Shown here: in pieces, positions 35,464 through 43,738 of the stretch
Numbering within the stretch: the stretch's first letter is position 1
Layout: each line of letters opens with the position of its first letter
Source: Acidobacteriota bacterium
Lineage (GTDB): Bacteria; Acidobacteriota; Terriglobia; Bryobacterales; UBA6623
Direction: 5' to 3'
Length of the DNA stretch: 64,000 bases
Assembly (NCBI GenBank): GCA_016125275.1
Contig: WGMB01000018.1
Span: 248,001-312,000, forward strand
Made by a program: the position numbers and the translations under genes
Notes under the pieces: generated by a model
The model's input: the letters and a program-made list of their open reading frames with translations, nothing else
Database searches by the model: none
What the model was told of the DNA's origin: nothing

Positions 35464-36894
35464 ATGGCGACCGCAAAGAAGACAACTAAGAGCAAGTCCG
35501 CCAAGGCCGCCGCGACGGAAGAAGCGGCCCCGAAGGCGGCGGCGCCGAAAAAGGCCGCGAAGAAGGCCGCCGCCCCGGCCAAGGAGCCGTCCGCCCCTCC
35601 TCCGCCTCCTCCCCCGGAGGAGCCGGCGAAGAAGGCGACCAAGAAGGCCGCCAAGAAGGGCGGTCGCGGGCGGTTGGCCCCGGAGCCGCCGCCGGAGCCG
35701 ATGACCGGCGCGGATTTGCAGGCCGAGGGGACGCGTCCGCTCGACGGGGTGCGCGTGCTGGAGCTCTCGATGCTGCCCGCCGCCGCCGAAGCCGGCCTGT
35801 GGCTGGCGCGTTTCGGTGCGGACGTCGTCCGCCTGGAGCACCCCACGCCCGCTCCGCCGCTCGTTGAGGAGCCGGAGCTGTTCGGGCGTCCGGCGTTCGA
35901 CGTCTACGCCCACCGCGGCAAGAAGAGCCTCTCGCTGGACTGGAAGAAGCCGGGCGCCGTGGAGGCCGTGGCCCGCTTGGCGGCGCGGGCGGACATCATC
36001 CTGTGCGACTGGGCCGACAAGGATCTCAAGCCGTTGGGGCTTTCGCCCAGCACGACGCGGGACGAGAATCCCCGGCTGATCTGGGTGGCGCTGAGCGGCT
36101 ACGGCCGCAGCGGCCCTCTGTCAAAGTTTTCGGGCCGGGACATCAACTTCCTGGCGCTGTCGGGGCTGCTCGGGCTGATCGGCGGCGTCGACGGCCTGCC
36201 GGCGCTGCCCGGGGTGCGGTTGGGCGACACCGCGGGCGGGTCGATGCCGGCCGTCATCGGGGCCTTGCTGGCCTTGCTGGCCCGTGAGAAGACGAAGAAG
36301 GGGCAGTTGGTGGACGTGTCGCAGCTCGACGGCATCGTCGGCCTGCTCGGCTCGTCCGTGGCCGACTACGCCGCTACGCGTCGCAAGCCGCACCGGGGCA
36401 GGGAAGCGCTCTATGGCCGCTACGCTTGCTACAACATCTACCCGGTTCGCAACGGCCGCTGGGTGGCGCTGGGCGCTCTGGAGCCCAAGGCCTGGGCGAC
36501 GCTGTGCAAGGCGATTGACCGGGAAGCGATGATTCCCGAGCAGTTTGCCGGGCCGGAGCGCCAGCAAGTGCTGGTGGCGGAGTTGACCAGGGTTTTTCAG
36601 CGCAAAGACATCCGTGAATGGAGCGAAGTACTGGACGGCAAGGACGTCTGCCTGACCGAGGTGCGCTCCTTGGGCGACGCCGTCCAGGATCCTCACCTGC
36701 TGGAGCGGCAGATGATGCTGACGTATCGCCGCCCGGACGGGTCGGGTAGCTACCCGGCGACGGGCGTCTACCCGCAGCTCTCGGCGACGCCGGGCGCCCT
36801 GGGCGAGGAGTCGCGCCCGACCGGCGCGGATTCCGAGGAAATCCTCGCCGAGTTGGGACTGTCGAAGAAGGACATCGCGGATCTGTTGGATTAG
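35464..36894 (+). CDS. Family III CoA-transferase (CaiB/BaiF) with histone-H1-like N-terminal tail
   Basis: A 476-residue protein in two unlike parts. Residues 1 to about 80 are a low-complexity Lys/Ala/Pro tail (repeats of KKAA, APKK and a run of seven prolines) like bacterial histone-H1/AlgP tails. Residues 92-470 are a CaiB/BaiF CoA-transferase: RPLDGVRVLELSMLPAAAEA, RFGADVVRLEHP, KKSLSLDWKKPGA, then SGRDINFLALSG, where the Asp is the expected catalytic residue, and GQLVDVSQLDGIVGL. It would move CoA between carboxylic acids in the cytoplasm. The tail could bind nucleic acid or another polyanion; that is inference. The PhoD-like gene starts 4 bp after its stop. Confidence 0.9.
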   Translation: MATAKKTTKSKSAKAAATEEAAPKAAAPKKAAKKAAAPAKEPSAPPPPPPPEEPAKKATKKAAKKGGRGRLAPEPPPEPMTGADLQAEGTRPLDGVRVLELSMLPAAAEAGLWLARFGADVVRLEHPTPAPPLVEEPELFGRPAFDVYAHRGKKSLSLDWKKPGAVEAVARLAARADIILCDWADKDLKPLGLSPSTTRDENPRLIWVALSGYGRSGPLSKFSGRDINFLALSGLLGLIGGVDGLPALPGVRLGDTAGGSMPAVIGALLALLAREKTKKGQLVDVSQLDGIVGLLGSSVADYAATRRKPHRGREALYGRYACYNIYPVRNGRWVALGALEPKAWATLCKAIDREAMIPEQFAGPERQQVLVAELTRVFQRKDIREWSEVLDGKDVCLTEVRSLGDAVQDPHLLERQMMLTYRRPDGSGSYPATGVYPQLSATPGALGEESRPTGADSEEILAELGLSKKDIADLLD

Positions 36895-36898
36895 TTGG

Positions 36899-39151
36899 AT
36901 GATGCGACAACGACGACGCGACTTCGTCAAGACCGTCGGCGCGGCGGCGCTGACCTTGGGGCCGGGCTGCTCCAAACCGGAGAGCTTTTCGTACGCCAGC
37001 GCCTGGAAGGGCTCCCGTGTGTGGGTCGGACCGGAAACCTGGGCGAACCCTCTCCAGGATTGGCGGGTGGAAGACGGCGAGGTGCAGGCCAAAGCGGGCG
37101 CCGGTCGCACCTTGCATCTGCTGACGCATCAAGCGGTCGCGGACAAGGAACTGCTGCAGATGCGCGTGGACGTGCGGCGCCTGAAAGCCGGGCCGGGCGA
37201 CACGTGGGCGGGATTCGCGTTTGGGATCCGCGGCAAGTTGAACGGGTACCAGCATGCCTTGGTGCATCCGGCCAAGGGCTTCACGGCCGGTCTACGCGAG
37301 GACGGCAAGATCTTTGTGGCCGACGACGTCAGCCGTGAGGCGATCTCGCCGGACGACGGCGTCGCGCTCACGCTGACCATTCAATTGATCGACTTCAGCG
37401 CCTACGAGGTCAGGTTGACCGCGGACCCAAGGGGCGGAGGCGCGCCGCTATCCCTGGCTGTTCCGCTCAGCCGCAGCGACGCGCCGGTCGGCAACGTCGC
37501 TCTGGCTGCGCAGGCGCCGGGAAGGCCGACGGCGGAAACGAGCGGCGCTGTCTGGGGATTTCGAGACTGGCAGGTCGGCGGCGACGCCGCTGAGGTGCGG
37601 CCGGAGCAGACTTTTGGGCCGATCCTTTGGACGCAGTACACGCTCAGCCGCGACGTGTTGAAGCTGGCGGCGCTGTTTCCGCCGATCGGGGCCGAGGACG
37701 CCCAGACCTGTGCGCTCGAAGTGAGGGACGGCGAGGACTGGAAGGCCTTGGCCGAAGCTCCCATCGAACCGCTGAGCCGTACGGCGGTGTTTCGCGTAGC
37801 AGACTGGGATTCCGCCCGCGATCAGCCGTACCGCGTGGTCTACCGCTGGCAGGACGCCGACTACGCCTGGGAAGGAACCGTGCGCCGCGATCCCGCTGAC
37901 GCGGCTCAGCTCAAGGTCGCCGTGTTCTCCTGCGACCACGGCGAGTGCTTTCCGCAGCAACGAATGGTTCGCAACGTCTCCTTGCAAGACCCTGACCTGG
38001 TCTTTTTTGCGGGAGACCAGATCTACGAAGGCCACGGCGGCTTCGGCGTGGCGCGGGACAAGCCGGCTGACGAGGCCATGCTCGACTACTTGCGCAAGTA
38101 TTGGCAGCACGGCTGGACTTGGCGGGAGATCTTGCGGGATCGCCCGAGTATCGTCATTCCCGACGATCACGACGTCTTTCAAGGCAACATCTGGGGCCAA
38201 GCCGGCCGCGCGCTGCCGCCCTCGCCGCCGGACCGCTCCATCGGCCAGCGCTTTGCCGACGGCGGATTCCTGATGCCCGTCGACTGGGTGAACGCTGTGC
38301 AGCGAACCCAAGCCGGGCATCTGCCCGATCCCGTCGACCCGGCCCCGTGCGACAGCGGCATTGAGGTCTACTTCACGGAGCTGCGATACGGCGGCGCGAG
38401 CTTCGCCATTCTGGAAGACCGCAAGTTCAAGACCGGGCCCAACGACATTCTGAGCGAGCGCCAACGGGCGTCCGGAGCCGCGAACCCGAAGACCGTGGAC
38501 GCTCCCGGGGCCGAGTTGTTCGGCTCGCGGCAGGAAGCCTTTCTGCGCGACTGGGTGAAGTCGTCCGCCGATGCGGCGTTCCGCGTGGTGTGCTCGCAGA
38601 CCATCCTGTGCAAGGCGACCACCCACGCCGGCGGCGATCTCAAACGGATGGTCATCGACCTCGACTGCGGGGGGTGGCCACAGACGCCTCGGGACAGGGC
38701 GCTGAAGATCCTCCAAGGCGCGCCCGACGTGGTGATGCTTCACGGCGACCAGCACTTGGGCATTTTGGCGCGGCTGGGCGTGAGCGACTGGGAGGATTCG
38801 GCCTTGGCGTTCATGGTACCGGGAACATCCAACGGCTTTCCGCGGGCCTGGTGGCCCGAAGGCGCGGAATGGACCGGCCGGTTCCGGGACGGGCTGGGGA
38901 ACCGGATGACCATTCTGGGAGTGGCGAATCCAGACAAGGGCTCGAACACGAAGGAAGGCCAGGCCCGGCTCAACGCCGAACAAGTGGCGCACATCAAGGG
39001 TTCCGGCCACGGCAACGTCGTCCTCCGCCGCGCCGACCGCAAGGCCCGGTTCGAGATGTGGCGGCACGCCTTCGACGCCGCGGCGCCCGGGGACGCGGAT
39101 CAGTTCCCAGGGTTTCCGATGGAGCTGCCCCTGGGTCCCGAGGCCGGGTAG
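36899..39151 (+). CDS. PhoD-like metallophosphatase, exported
   Basis: A 750-residue protein. The N-terminus RQRRRDFVKTVGAAALTLGP followed by GCSKP combines a twin-arginine signal with a possible lipobox Cys. Residues 25-240 form a beta-rich domain of unknown role. From about 340 comes an alkaline phosphatase D/PhoD-type metallophosphatase domain: VAVFSCDHGECF, FFAGDQIYEGHGG, VIPDDHDVFQGNIWG and VMLHGDQHLGILA, which carry the metal-binding Asp, Asn and His residues. Substrates of the family are phosphodiesters and phosphomonoesters. The start follows the CoA-transferase stop by 4 bp; a second ATG is adjacent at 36902. Confidence 0.85.
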   Translation: MMRQRRRDFVKTVGAAALTLGPGCSKPESFSYASAWKGSRVWVGPETWANPLQDWRVEDGEVQAKAGAGRTLHLLTHQAVADKELLQMRVDVRRLKAGPGDTWAGFAFGIRGKLNGYQHALVHPAKGFTAGLREDGKIFVADDVSREAISPDDGVALTLTIQLIDFSAYEVRLTADPRGGGAPLSLAVPLSRSDAPVGNVALAAQAPGRPTAETSGAVWGFRDWQVGGDAAEVRPEQTFGPILWTQYTLSRDVLKLAALFPPIGAEDAQTCALEVRDGEDWKALAEAPIEPLSRTAVFRVADWDSARDQPYRVVYRWQDADYAWEGTVRRDPADAAQLKVAVFSCDHGECFPQQRMVRNVSLQDPDLVFFAGDQIYEGHGGFGVARDKPADEAMLDYLRKYWQHGWTWREILRDRPSIVIPDDHDVFQGNIWGQAGRALPPSPPDRSIGQRFADGGFLMPVDWVNAVQRTQAGHLPDPVDPAPCDSGIEVYFTELRYGGASFAILEDRKFKTGPNDILSERQRASGAANPKTVDAPGAELFGSRQEAFLRDWVKSSADAAFRVVCSQTILCKATTHAGGDLKRMVIDLDCGGWPQTPRDRALKILQGAPDVVMLHGDQHLGILARLGVSDWEDSALAFMVPGTSNGFPRAWWPEGAEWTGRFRDGLGNRMTILGVANPDKGSNTKEGQARLNAEQVAHIKGSGHGNVVLRRADRKARFEMWRHAFDAAAPGDADQFPGFPMELPLGPEAG

Positions 39152-39166
39152 GGGCGATTCCGCCAG

Positions 39167-39200
39167 GAAAAGAAAAACCCCCGAGCGCGGTCGCCGGGGG
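39167..39200 (-). terminator. Intrinsic terminator of the two-component operon
   Basis: Read on the minus strand the sequence is CCCCCGGCGACCGCGCTCGG continuing as GGG and then TTTTTCTTTTCC. The stem CCCCCG/CGGGGG with inner GCG/CGC encloses ACCG, with one bulged T. It lies 27 bp after the stop of the response regulator, and 15 bp after the stop of the convergent phosphatase gene. The A-run on the plus side means it works best for the minus strand. Confidence 0.8.
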
Positions 39201-39226
39201 CCTGCGCGTTCGTCGATCTCGTCGGC

Positions 39227-39892
39227 CTACGGCCCGACGGGGATCTTGATGATCTTCTTCTGGATGGCGTACTGCACCAGTTGCGCCTTGTTGTGAATGT
39301 CGAGCTTGCGCATCAAGTTGAACTTGTGCGCCTCGACCGTCTTCACGCTCAGGTTGAGGTGCTGCGCGATCTCCTTCACCGACTGGCCCTCAGCGAGGAA
39401 CTTGAGGATCTCCTTCTCGCGCGGGGTCAGCGTAGCGAAGCGCGGCTGACGGTGGGTGGACTTGATGCGCGAGCGGAAGTCGTCGACGAGCTGCGAGAGC
39501 ATCTTGGGGCTCAGATAGCTGCCGCCGCGATAGACGTCGCGGATGGCGGCCAGCAACTGCGCCGCTGGCGAATCCTTGAGAACGTAGCCGCTGCCGCCGA
39601 CCTCCATGCACTCGACCAGGTAGTCCTCGTCGTCGTACATCGTCAGGAACAGGATCTTCGTCTCGGGCCGCAACTTCTTGATCTGCCGGGTGGCCTCAAA
39701 GCTGGAAAGGCCCGGCATCCCGATGTCCATCAAAACAACATCCGGACGGAGGCTCGGCACCTGGTCGACGGACTCGGTGCCGTTGGCGGCTTCGCCGACG
39801 ACCTCGATGTCCGACTCGGTGGCGAGCATGTTGTGAATCCCTTGACGGAACAACGTGTGGTCGTCCGTCAGCAGCACGCGAATCTTCGACAT
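39227..39892 (-). CDS. NarL-type response regulator paired with the adjacent kinase
   Basis: A 221-residue regulator. Receiver domain 1-125: acidic residues in LLTDDHTLFRQG, phosphoacceptor Asp56 in VVLMDIGMPG, Thr in ILFLTMYDD and Lys in YVLKDSPAAQL. LuxR-type helix-turn-helix at about 155-215: LTPREKEILKFLAEGQSVKE, LSVKTVEAHKFNLMRKL. AGGAGAG lies about 6 bases before the ATG. The kinase gene is 110 bp upstream on the same strand, so phosphotransfer between the two is expected. The signal sensed and target genes are unknown. Confidence 0.93.
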   Translation of the reverse strand: MSKIRVLLTDDHTLFRQGIHNMLATESDIEVVGEAANGTESVDQVPSLRPDVVLMDIGMPGLSSFEATRQIKKLRPETKILFLTMYDDEDYLVECMEVGGSGYVLKDSPAAQLLAAIRDVYRGGSYLSPKMLSQLVDDFRSRIKSTHRQPRFATLTPREKEILKFLAEGQSVKEIAQHLNLSVKTVEAHKFNLMRKLDIHNKAQLVQYAIQKKIIKIPVGP

Positions 39893-39924
39893 AAGTCTCT
39901 CCTCAGCTCCCTGCGTGTTCCCAG

Positions 39925-39952
39925 GGCCGGCTGGTCCGCGCCAGCTTCGGCC
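39925..39952. other. Hairpin in the kinase/regulator spacer
   Basis: On the minus strand GGCC-GAA-GCTGG-CGCGGA-CCAGC-C-GGCC can fold with a five-base core stem. It lies between the histidine kinase stop and the response regulator start and could modulate relative expression. There is no T-tract, so it is unlikely to terminate efficiently. Confidence 0.3.
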
Positions 39953-40002
39953 TTCTTCTCCCCGTGCAGTCCCCTCGCGGCTCCCTCTAGTGAGGAGCTC
40001 GT

Positions 40003-41610
40003 TTAGACCGGGATCGCGATCGAAACCTTTGTCCCTTTACCAGGGCTCGACTGGATATCGATCTCCCCTCCCAGCAGAGCGACGCGCTCGCGCATGCCGG
40101 CCAAGCCGAACGACTCGCGTTTGCGACCCGCTTCGGCCAGGTCGAAGCCGACCCCGTCGTCCTGCATCCGCATCCGGACCGAGCCGTTGCGGCGTGACAG
40201 TTGCAAACTCACGTTGCTGGCGCAGGAGTGCTTGACGGCGTTGGTGAAGCATTCCTGGACCAGCCGGTACATCATGATCTTGGCCCCTTCCGGCAGGTTC
40301 TCGAGCTGCGCCATACGCAGCCGCACCCGGCCCGGGAAGGTCCGTCCGAGGTTCTTGACGAACTGGCGAATGCTGGCGGGCAATCCCAGCTCCTGCAAGA
40401 CACTCGGGCTCAACGCGGAGATCAGCCGACGCATCTCGACGATCGTCATCTCGATGACGCTGCGGGTCTCGCTCAGCTTTTCGTGGGCCCGCTTGTTGGT
40501 TTGGGGCACAAGGCCCTCGCTCATTTCGAGGTAGAGGCGAGCGACGAGTAGGGACTGGCCCACTTCGTCGTGAAGCTCGCGGCTGATGCGCCGGCGCTCC
40601 TCCTCCTCCACCTTCATCATGTGCTCGCCGAGGGCGCGAATCTTCTCCTCGCGGTCGCGCAACTCCTCCATCAGGCGGGCCTTGTCGATCGCCAAGGCGC
40701 AACGCTCGGCGATGGCCTCAAAGAGCTTCATCTCACGCGGCAGGCAGTGGTATTCGTGCGAGAAGCCCAGGGCCACCACGCCGGTCACCTTGCCGCGCAC
40801 GGCCAGAGGGATCGCCCAGAGGCTCTGGAAGGCGGCTCGGATGTTGGCGGAGGCGATGCGCTCGTCGGTCTTGACGTCGATGATGACTTCCGGCGCCCCG
40901 GACGAAGCGATCTCACCCATCAAGCCGTCGCCCAGCGCCAGGTCGAACTGCTGCGCCAACTCGCGAGAGACGCCTTTCCAGGCCTTCACCTCCAGCCGGT
41001 CGGCGCTGTGCTCGTGCAGCAGGATCACGCCGCCGTTGGCCCGGAAGGTCCGCATGAGGGTTTCCAGTACCCTCTGCAACAGGTCCTTCACGCGGAGCGT
41101 CTCGAGCTGGTCCTGGAGCACATCGTAGAAGGCCGTCGCCTCCAGGTCGCGGACCTGGTAGTAGGCGTTATTGAGCGTCAACTTGATCGAGAAATACAGG
41201 TGTTCGAGCGCCAGTAAATAGGTTGTCGAATCCTCCGGAAAAAGCCGCTTCACCTCCGGCAGCAGGCGGCGTTGGTACTCAGTCACCGAGGCCAGCACCT
41301 GCGTCGGAGAAAGATCCAGCTTGGCCAGCCGCCGAGCGTGATATTCGACCGTCTCGAAGAAATCTTCGAACTTACCGGCGGCCAGCAGCGGCGTCCAGGC
41401 GCCCGGGTTGATGGCGCTGAGCGCTCGCAGCTTCGACGTGTCCGGCTTCTCGCTGAGGATTTGTTCCAGTCGGCGCTGCCAGCGGCCCTCGATGCGGTCC
41501 GCCGACGGTCCCAGCTTGGCGGCCAGGCGGCTGATGTCGCGCTGGACCTTTTTGCTTAAGACCACGCCGTCCTGCGACGGGACGGGCGTACGCTCGAGAT
41601 GACGGAGCAT
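40003..41610 (-). CDS. GAF-domain sensor histidine kinase (HisKA_3 type)
   Basis: A 535-residue cytoplasmic kinase without transmembrane helices. Residues 1-165 are helical and unassigned. A GAF domain spans about 172-312 (VILLHEHSADRLEVKAW; WAIPLAVRGKVTGVVALGFS). The dimerisation helix has RRRISRELHDEVGQ with phosphorylated His347. The ATPase domain carries QECFTNAVKHS (N box), DDGVGFDL and SFGLAGMRERVALLGG (G boxes). This is the NarX/DesK class that pairs with NarL-type regulators. The start at 41610 is preferred over 41649 because the extra residues are hydrophobic filler and not in the family. It is divergent from the TPR membrane protein gene. Confidence 0.92.
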   Translation of the reverse strand: MLRHLERTPVPSQDGVVLSKKVQRDISRLAAKLGPSADRIEGRWQRRLEQILSEKPDTSKLRALSAINPGAWTPLLAAGKFEDFFETVEYHARRLAKLDLSPTQVLASVTEYQRRLLPEVKRLFPEDSTTYLLALEHLYFSIKLTLNNAYYQVRDLEATAFYDVLQDQLETLRVKDLLQRVLETLMRTFRANGGVILLHEHSADRLEVKAWKGVSRELAQQFDLALGDGLMGEIASSGAPEVIIDVKTDERIASANIRAAFQSLWAIPLAVRGKVTGVVALGFSHEYHCLPREMKLFEAIAERCALAIDKARLMEELRDREEKIRALGEHMMKVEEEERRRISRELHDEVGQSLLVARLYLEMSEGLVPQTNKRAHEKLSETRSVIEMTIVEMRRLISALSPSVLQELGLPASIRQFVKNLGRTFPGRVRLRMAQLENLPEGAKIMMYRLVQECFTNAVKHSCASNVSLQLSRRNGSVRMRMQDDGVGFDLAEAGRKRESFGLAGMRERVALLGGEIDIQSSPGKGTKVSIAIPV

Positions 41611-41856
41611 TACCACGGCGAGTATACAGACCTGTAGAGTACAGGCCAAGCGTTTCCCTTAAAAATCGGGTCTTTGCCCTAAGGCCTGGACTCCTATTGT
41701 CAGCAATCGGCAACCGTCCGAAATACCTTAGAAAGTTCTGGTACCTGAGTACCTAGTTTGGCCAAGCATAGACCATTTTGGCTACTGATTGTTCAGATGG
41801 ACAGGCGGCGCCGAGGCGCGGTACGCTGGGGGGTAGACTCAGCGAAGGGGTCCAGG

Positions 41857-42558
41857 GTGTCTGAATTCAGTCGAAAGCAGCTCAAGCACGATCAGTTCGT
41901 CGAAGAAGTGGGCCATGCGTATGGCTTCTACGCCACGCACAAGCAGCCGATCCTGATCGGCGGGGCGGTGCTGTTGGCCTTGATCGTCGGACTGACCTCC
42001 TACTTCGGATACTCCGAACGCCGCGAGGCCGAGGCCGGCAAGGCCCTCGACGAAGCCGTCAAACTGTATTACGGCACGGTGACGACGGAACAGCGCGTCG
42101 GTTACGTGACGTTTACGACCTCCGGCGAGCGCTACCGGCGTACGACCGAGGCGCTCGAGAAGGTCGAGACGGATTTTTCCGGCACGGAGACGGCCGCCGC
42201 GGCGGACTACTACCTGGCGCTGCTGGAGATCGAGCAGCAGATGCACGATGAGGCCGCCAAACGGCTGGAGGGCGTGATCGGCAAGGCGGATGAATCCTAC
42301 AGCTCGCTGGCGCGGCTGACCTTGGCGAATCTGCTGGCGCAGCAGGGCGAGATGGACAAGGCCAAGCCTTACTACCAAGCGCTGATCGACCATCCCACGC
42401 CGGTTGTTCCGGCGTCGCGGGCGAAGCTCGAGATGGCGCGGGCGATGGTGAAGAGCGATCCGGCGGGGGCGCGCACCCTGCTGGAAGAGCTGATGGCTGA
42501 ACCGGGCCCGGTCGGAGCTGCAGCAGGCGTGGCTCTGCGGTCGATTCCGGGAGCCTAA
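41857..42558 (+). CDS. Membrane-anchored TPR-like protein (YfgM/BamD-like)
   Basis: A 233-residue protein. The N-terminal KQLKHDQFVEEVGHAYGFYA precedes a single transmembrane helix (PILIGGAVLLALIVGLTSYF). A tetratricopeptide-like region follows: AAAADYYLALLEIEQQMHDE, LARLTLANLLAQQGEMDKAK, ASRAKLEMARAMV. The layout matches YfgM-type proteins, which place TPRs in the periplasm and associate with the Sec translocon. The start is probably GTG 41857, with GAAGGGG eight bases upstream and a TAGACT element at 41834-41839. In-frame ATGs at 41797 and 41758 would add arginine-rich residues not expected in the family. The spacer 41611-41856 holds the divergent promoters. Confidence 0.78.
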   Translation: MSEFSRKQLKHDQFVEEVGHAYGFYATHKQPILIGGAVLLALIVGLTSYFGYSERREAEAGKALDEAVKLYYGTVTTEQRVGYVTFTTSGERYRRTTEALEKVETDFSGTETAAAADYYLALLEIEQQMHDEAAKRLEGVIGKADESYSSLARLTLANLLAQQGEMDKAKPYYQALIDHPTPVVPASRAKLEMARAMVKSDPAGARTLLEELMAEPGPVGAAAGVALRSIPGA

Positions 42559-42582
42559 GCCCGACAGACGGCGAATCGCTCG

Positions 42583-43695
42583 ATGACGAAGAGTCTGCGA
42601 TTCGCCCCGGAAGTGAGCCGGGGCCGGCGCTTCGACGAGCCGCCCCACCCCTACCGCAATTGCTTTCAGCGTGACCGTGACCGGATCGTCCATTCCCGGG
42701 CGTTTCGGCGGCTCGAGAACAAGACGCAGGTCTTCACCACCCCTCTCTCTGACCACTTTCGCAACCGCCTCACCCATACCATCGAGGTCGCGCAGATCGC
42801 TCGGACGGTGGCCGGAGCCCTCGGTCTCGAAACCGAGCTCGTCGAGGCGCTCTCGTTGGCCCATGACGTGGGGCACCCGCCCTTCGGGCACGCGGGCGAG
42901 CACGTGCTCGATGAGCAGATGCAGCGTTTCGGCGAGCGCTTCGACCACAACCTGCACGCGTTGCGGGTGGTGGAACGCTTCGAGCAACGCTACGCCGCCT
43001 TCGCCGGCCTGAACCTGACCTTCGAGGTGCGCGAAGGCCTCATCAAGCACTCGCGCGACTACTCCGCGGCGCATCACCCGGAGCTGGCCGAGTATCGACT
43101 CGACGAGCTGCCGCCCTTGGAGGCGCAGTTGATCGACCCCGCCGACGAGATCGCCTACAACTGCGCAGACCTGGACGACGCCTTCGAAGCCCGCCTCCTG
43201 GAGCCCGAGGAGATCCGCGGCGAGATCGAGGCGTTCGACCAAGGGTATCGGGCCGCCGAGCGTCTCTACCCGCAGGCCAACCGATTCCAGCTCTTCAACG
43301 AAGCCCTGCGGCGCCTCACCGATTACCTGGCCACGGCGCTGATCGAGGGCGTCCGGGAGGCCGTCCAAGAGGCCGGCGTCGAGACAATCGAGCAGGTCCG
43401 CACGGCCCCTGTCCGTCTGGCGAGGCTGACGCCGGAGGCTTCGGCGGCGTCCAAGGCTCTGAAGGCCTTCCTGTCGCGGCGGGTCTACCGCTCGGCGGCG
43501 ATCGAGAGGGACAGCCTGGAGGCCCGTGGAAAAATCGAGGCGGTGTTCGAGTACTATCTGCGTTTGCCCGAGAAGATGCCGCGCTTCTACCGCGAACGCA
43601 TCCAGACCGAGCCCGCGCACCGGGTGGCTTGCGACTACATAGCGGGGATGACGGACAAGTACCTGTTGCGCCGCTACGCCGAGCTCTACCCGTAA
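42583..43695 (+). CDS. dgt: Deoxyguanosinetriphosphate triphosphohydrolase-like dNTPase
   Basis: A 370-residue HD-domain enzyme that removes triphosphate from dNTPs. The N-terminal family block HSRAFRRLENKTQVF is intact. The HD metal site is complete: His in RLTHTIEVAQ, the HD pair in LAHDVGHPPFGHAGE, and the distant Asp in DPADEIAYNCADLDDAF. The conserved RFDHNLHALRVVERFE is also present. Length matches the shorter class of bacterial Dgt-like proteins that can act on several dNTPs. It is followed after 43 bp by the acyl-CoA oxidase-like gene. Confidence 0.93.
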   Translation: MTKSLRFAPEVSRGRRFDEPPHPYRNCFQRDRDRIVHSRAFRRLENKTQVFTTPLSDHFRNRLTHTIEVAQIARTVAGALGLETELVEALSLAHDVGHPPFGHAGEHVLDEQMQRFGERFDHNLHALRVVERFEQRYAAFAGLNLTFEVREGLIKHSRDYSAAHHPELAEYRLDELPPLEAQLIDPADEIAYNCADLDDAFEARLLEPEEIRGEIEAFDQGYRAAERLYPQANRFQLFNEALRRLTDYLATALIEGVREAVQEAGVETIEQVRTAPVRLARLTPEASAASKALKAFLSRRVYRSAAIERDSLEARGKIEAVFEYYLRLPEKMPRFYRERIQTEPAHRVACDYIAGMTDKYLLRRYAELYP

Positions 43696-43738
43696 CCGTG
43701 GGCGTTCGTCCCGCATACTTTCAAGACAGGAGGCCAGG

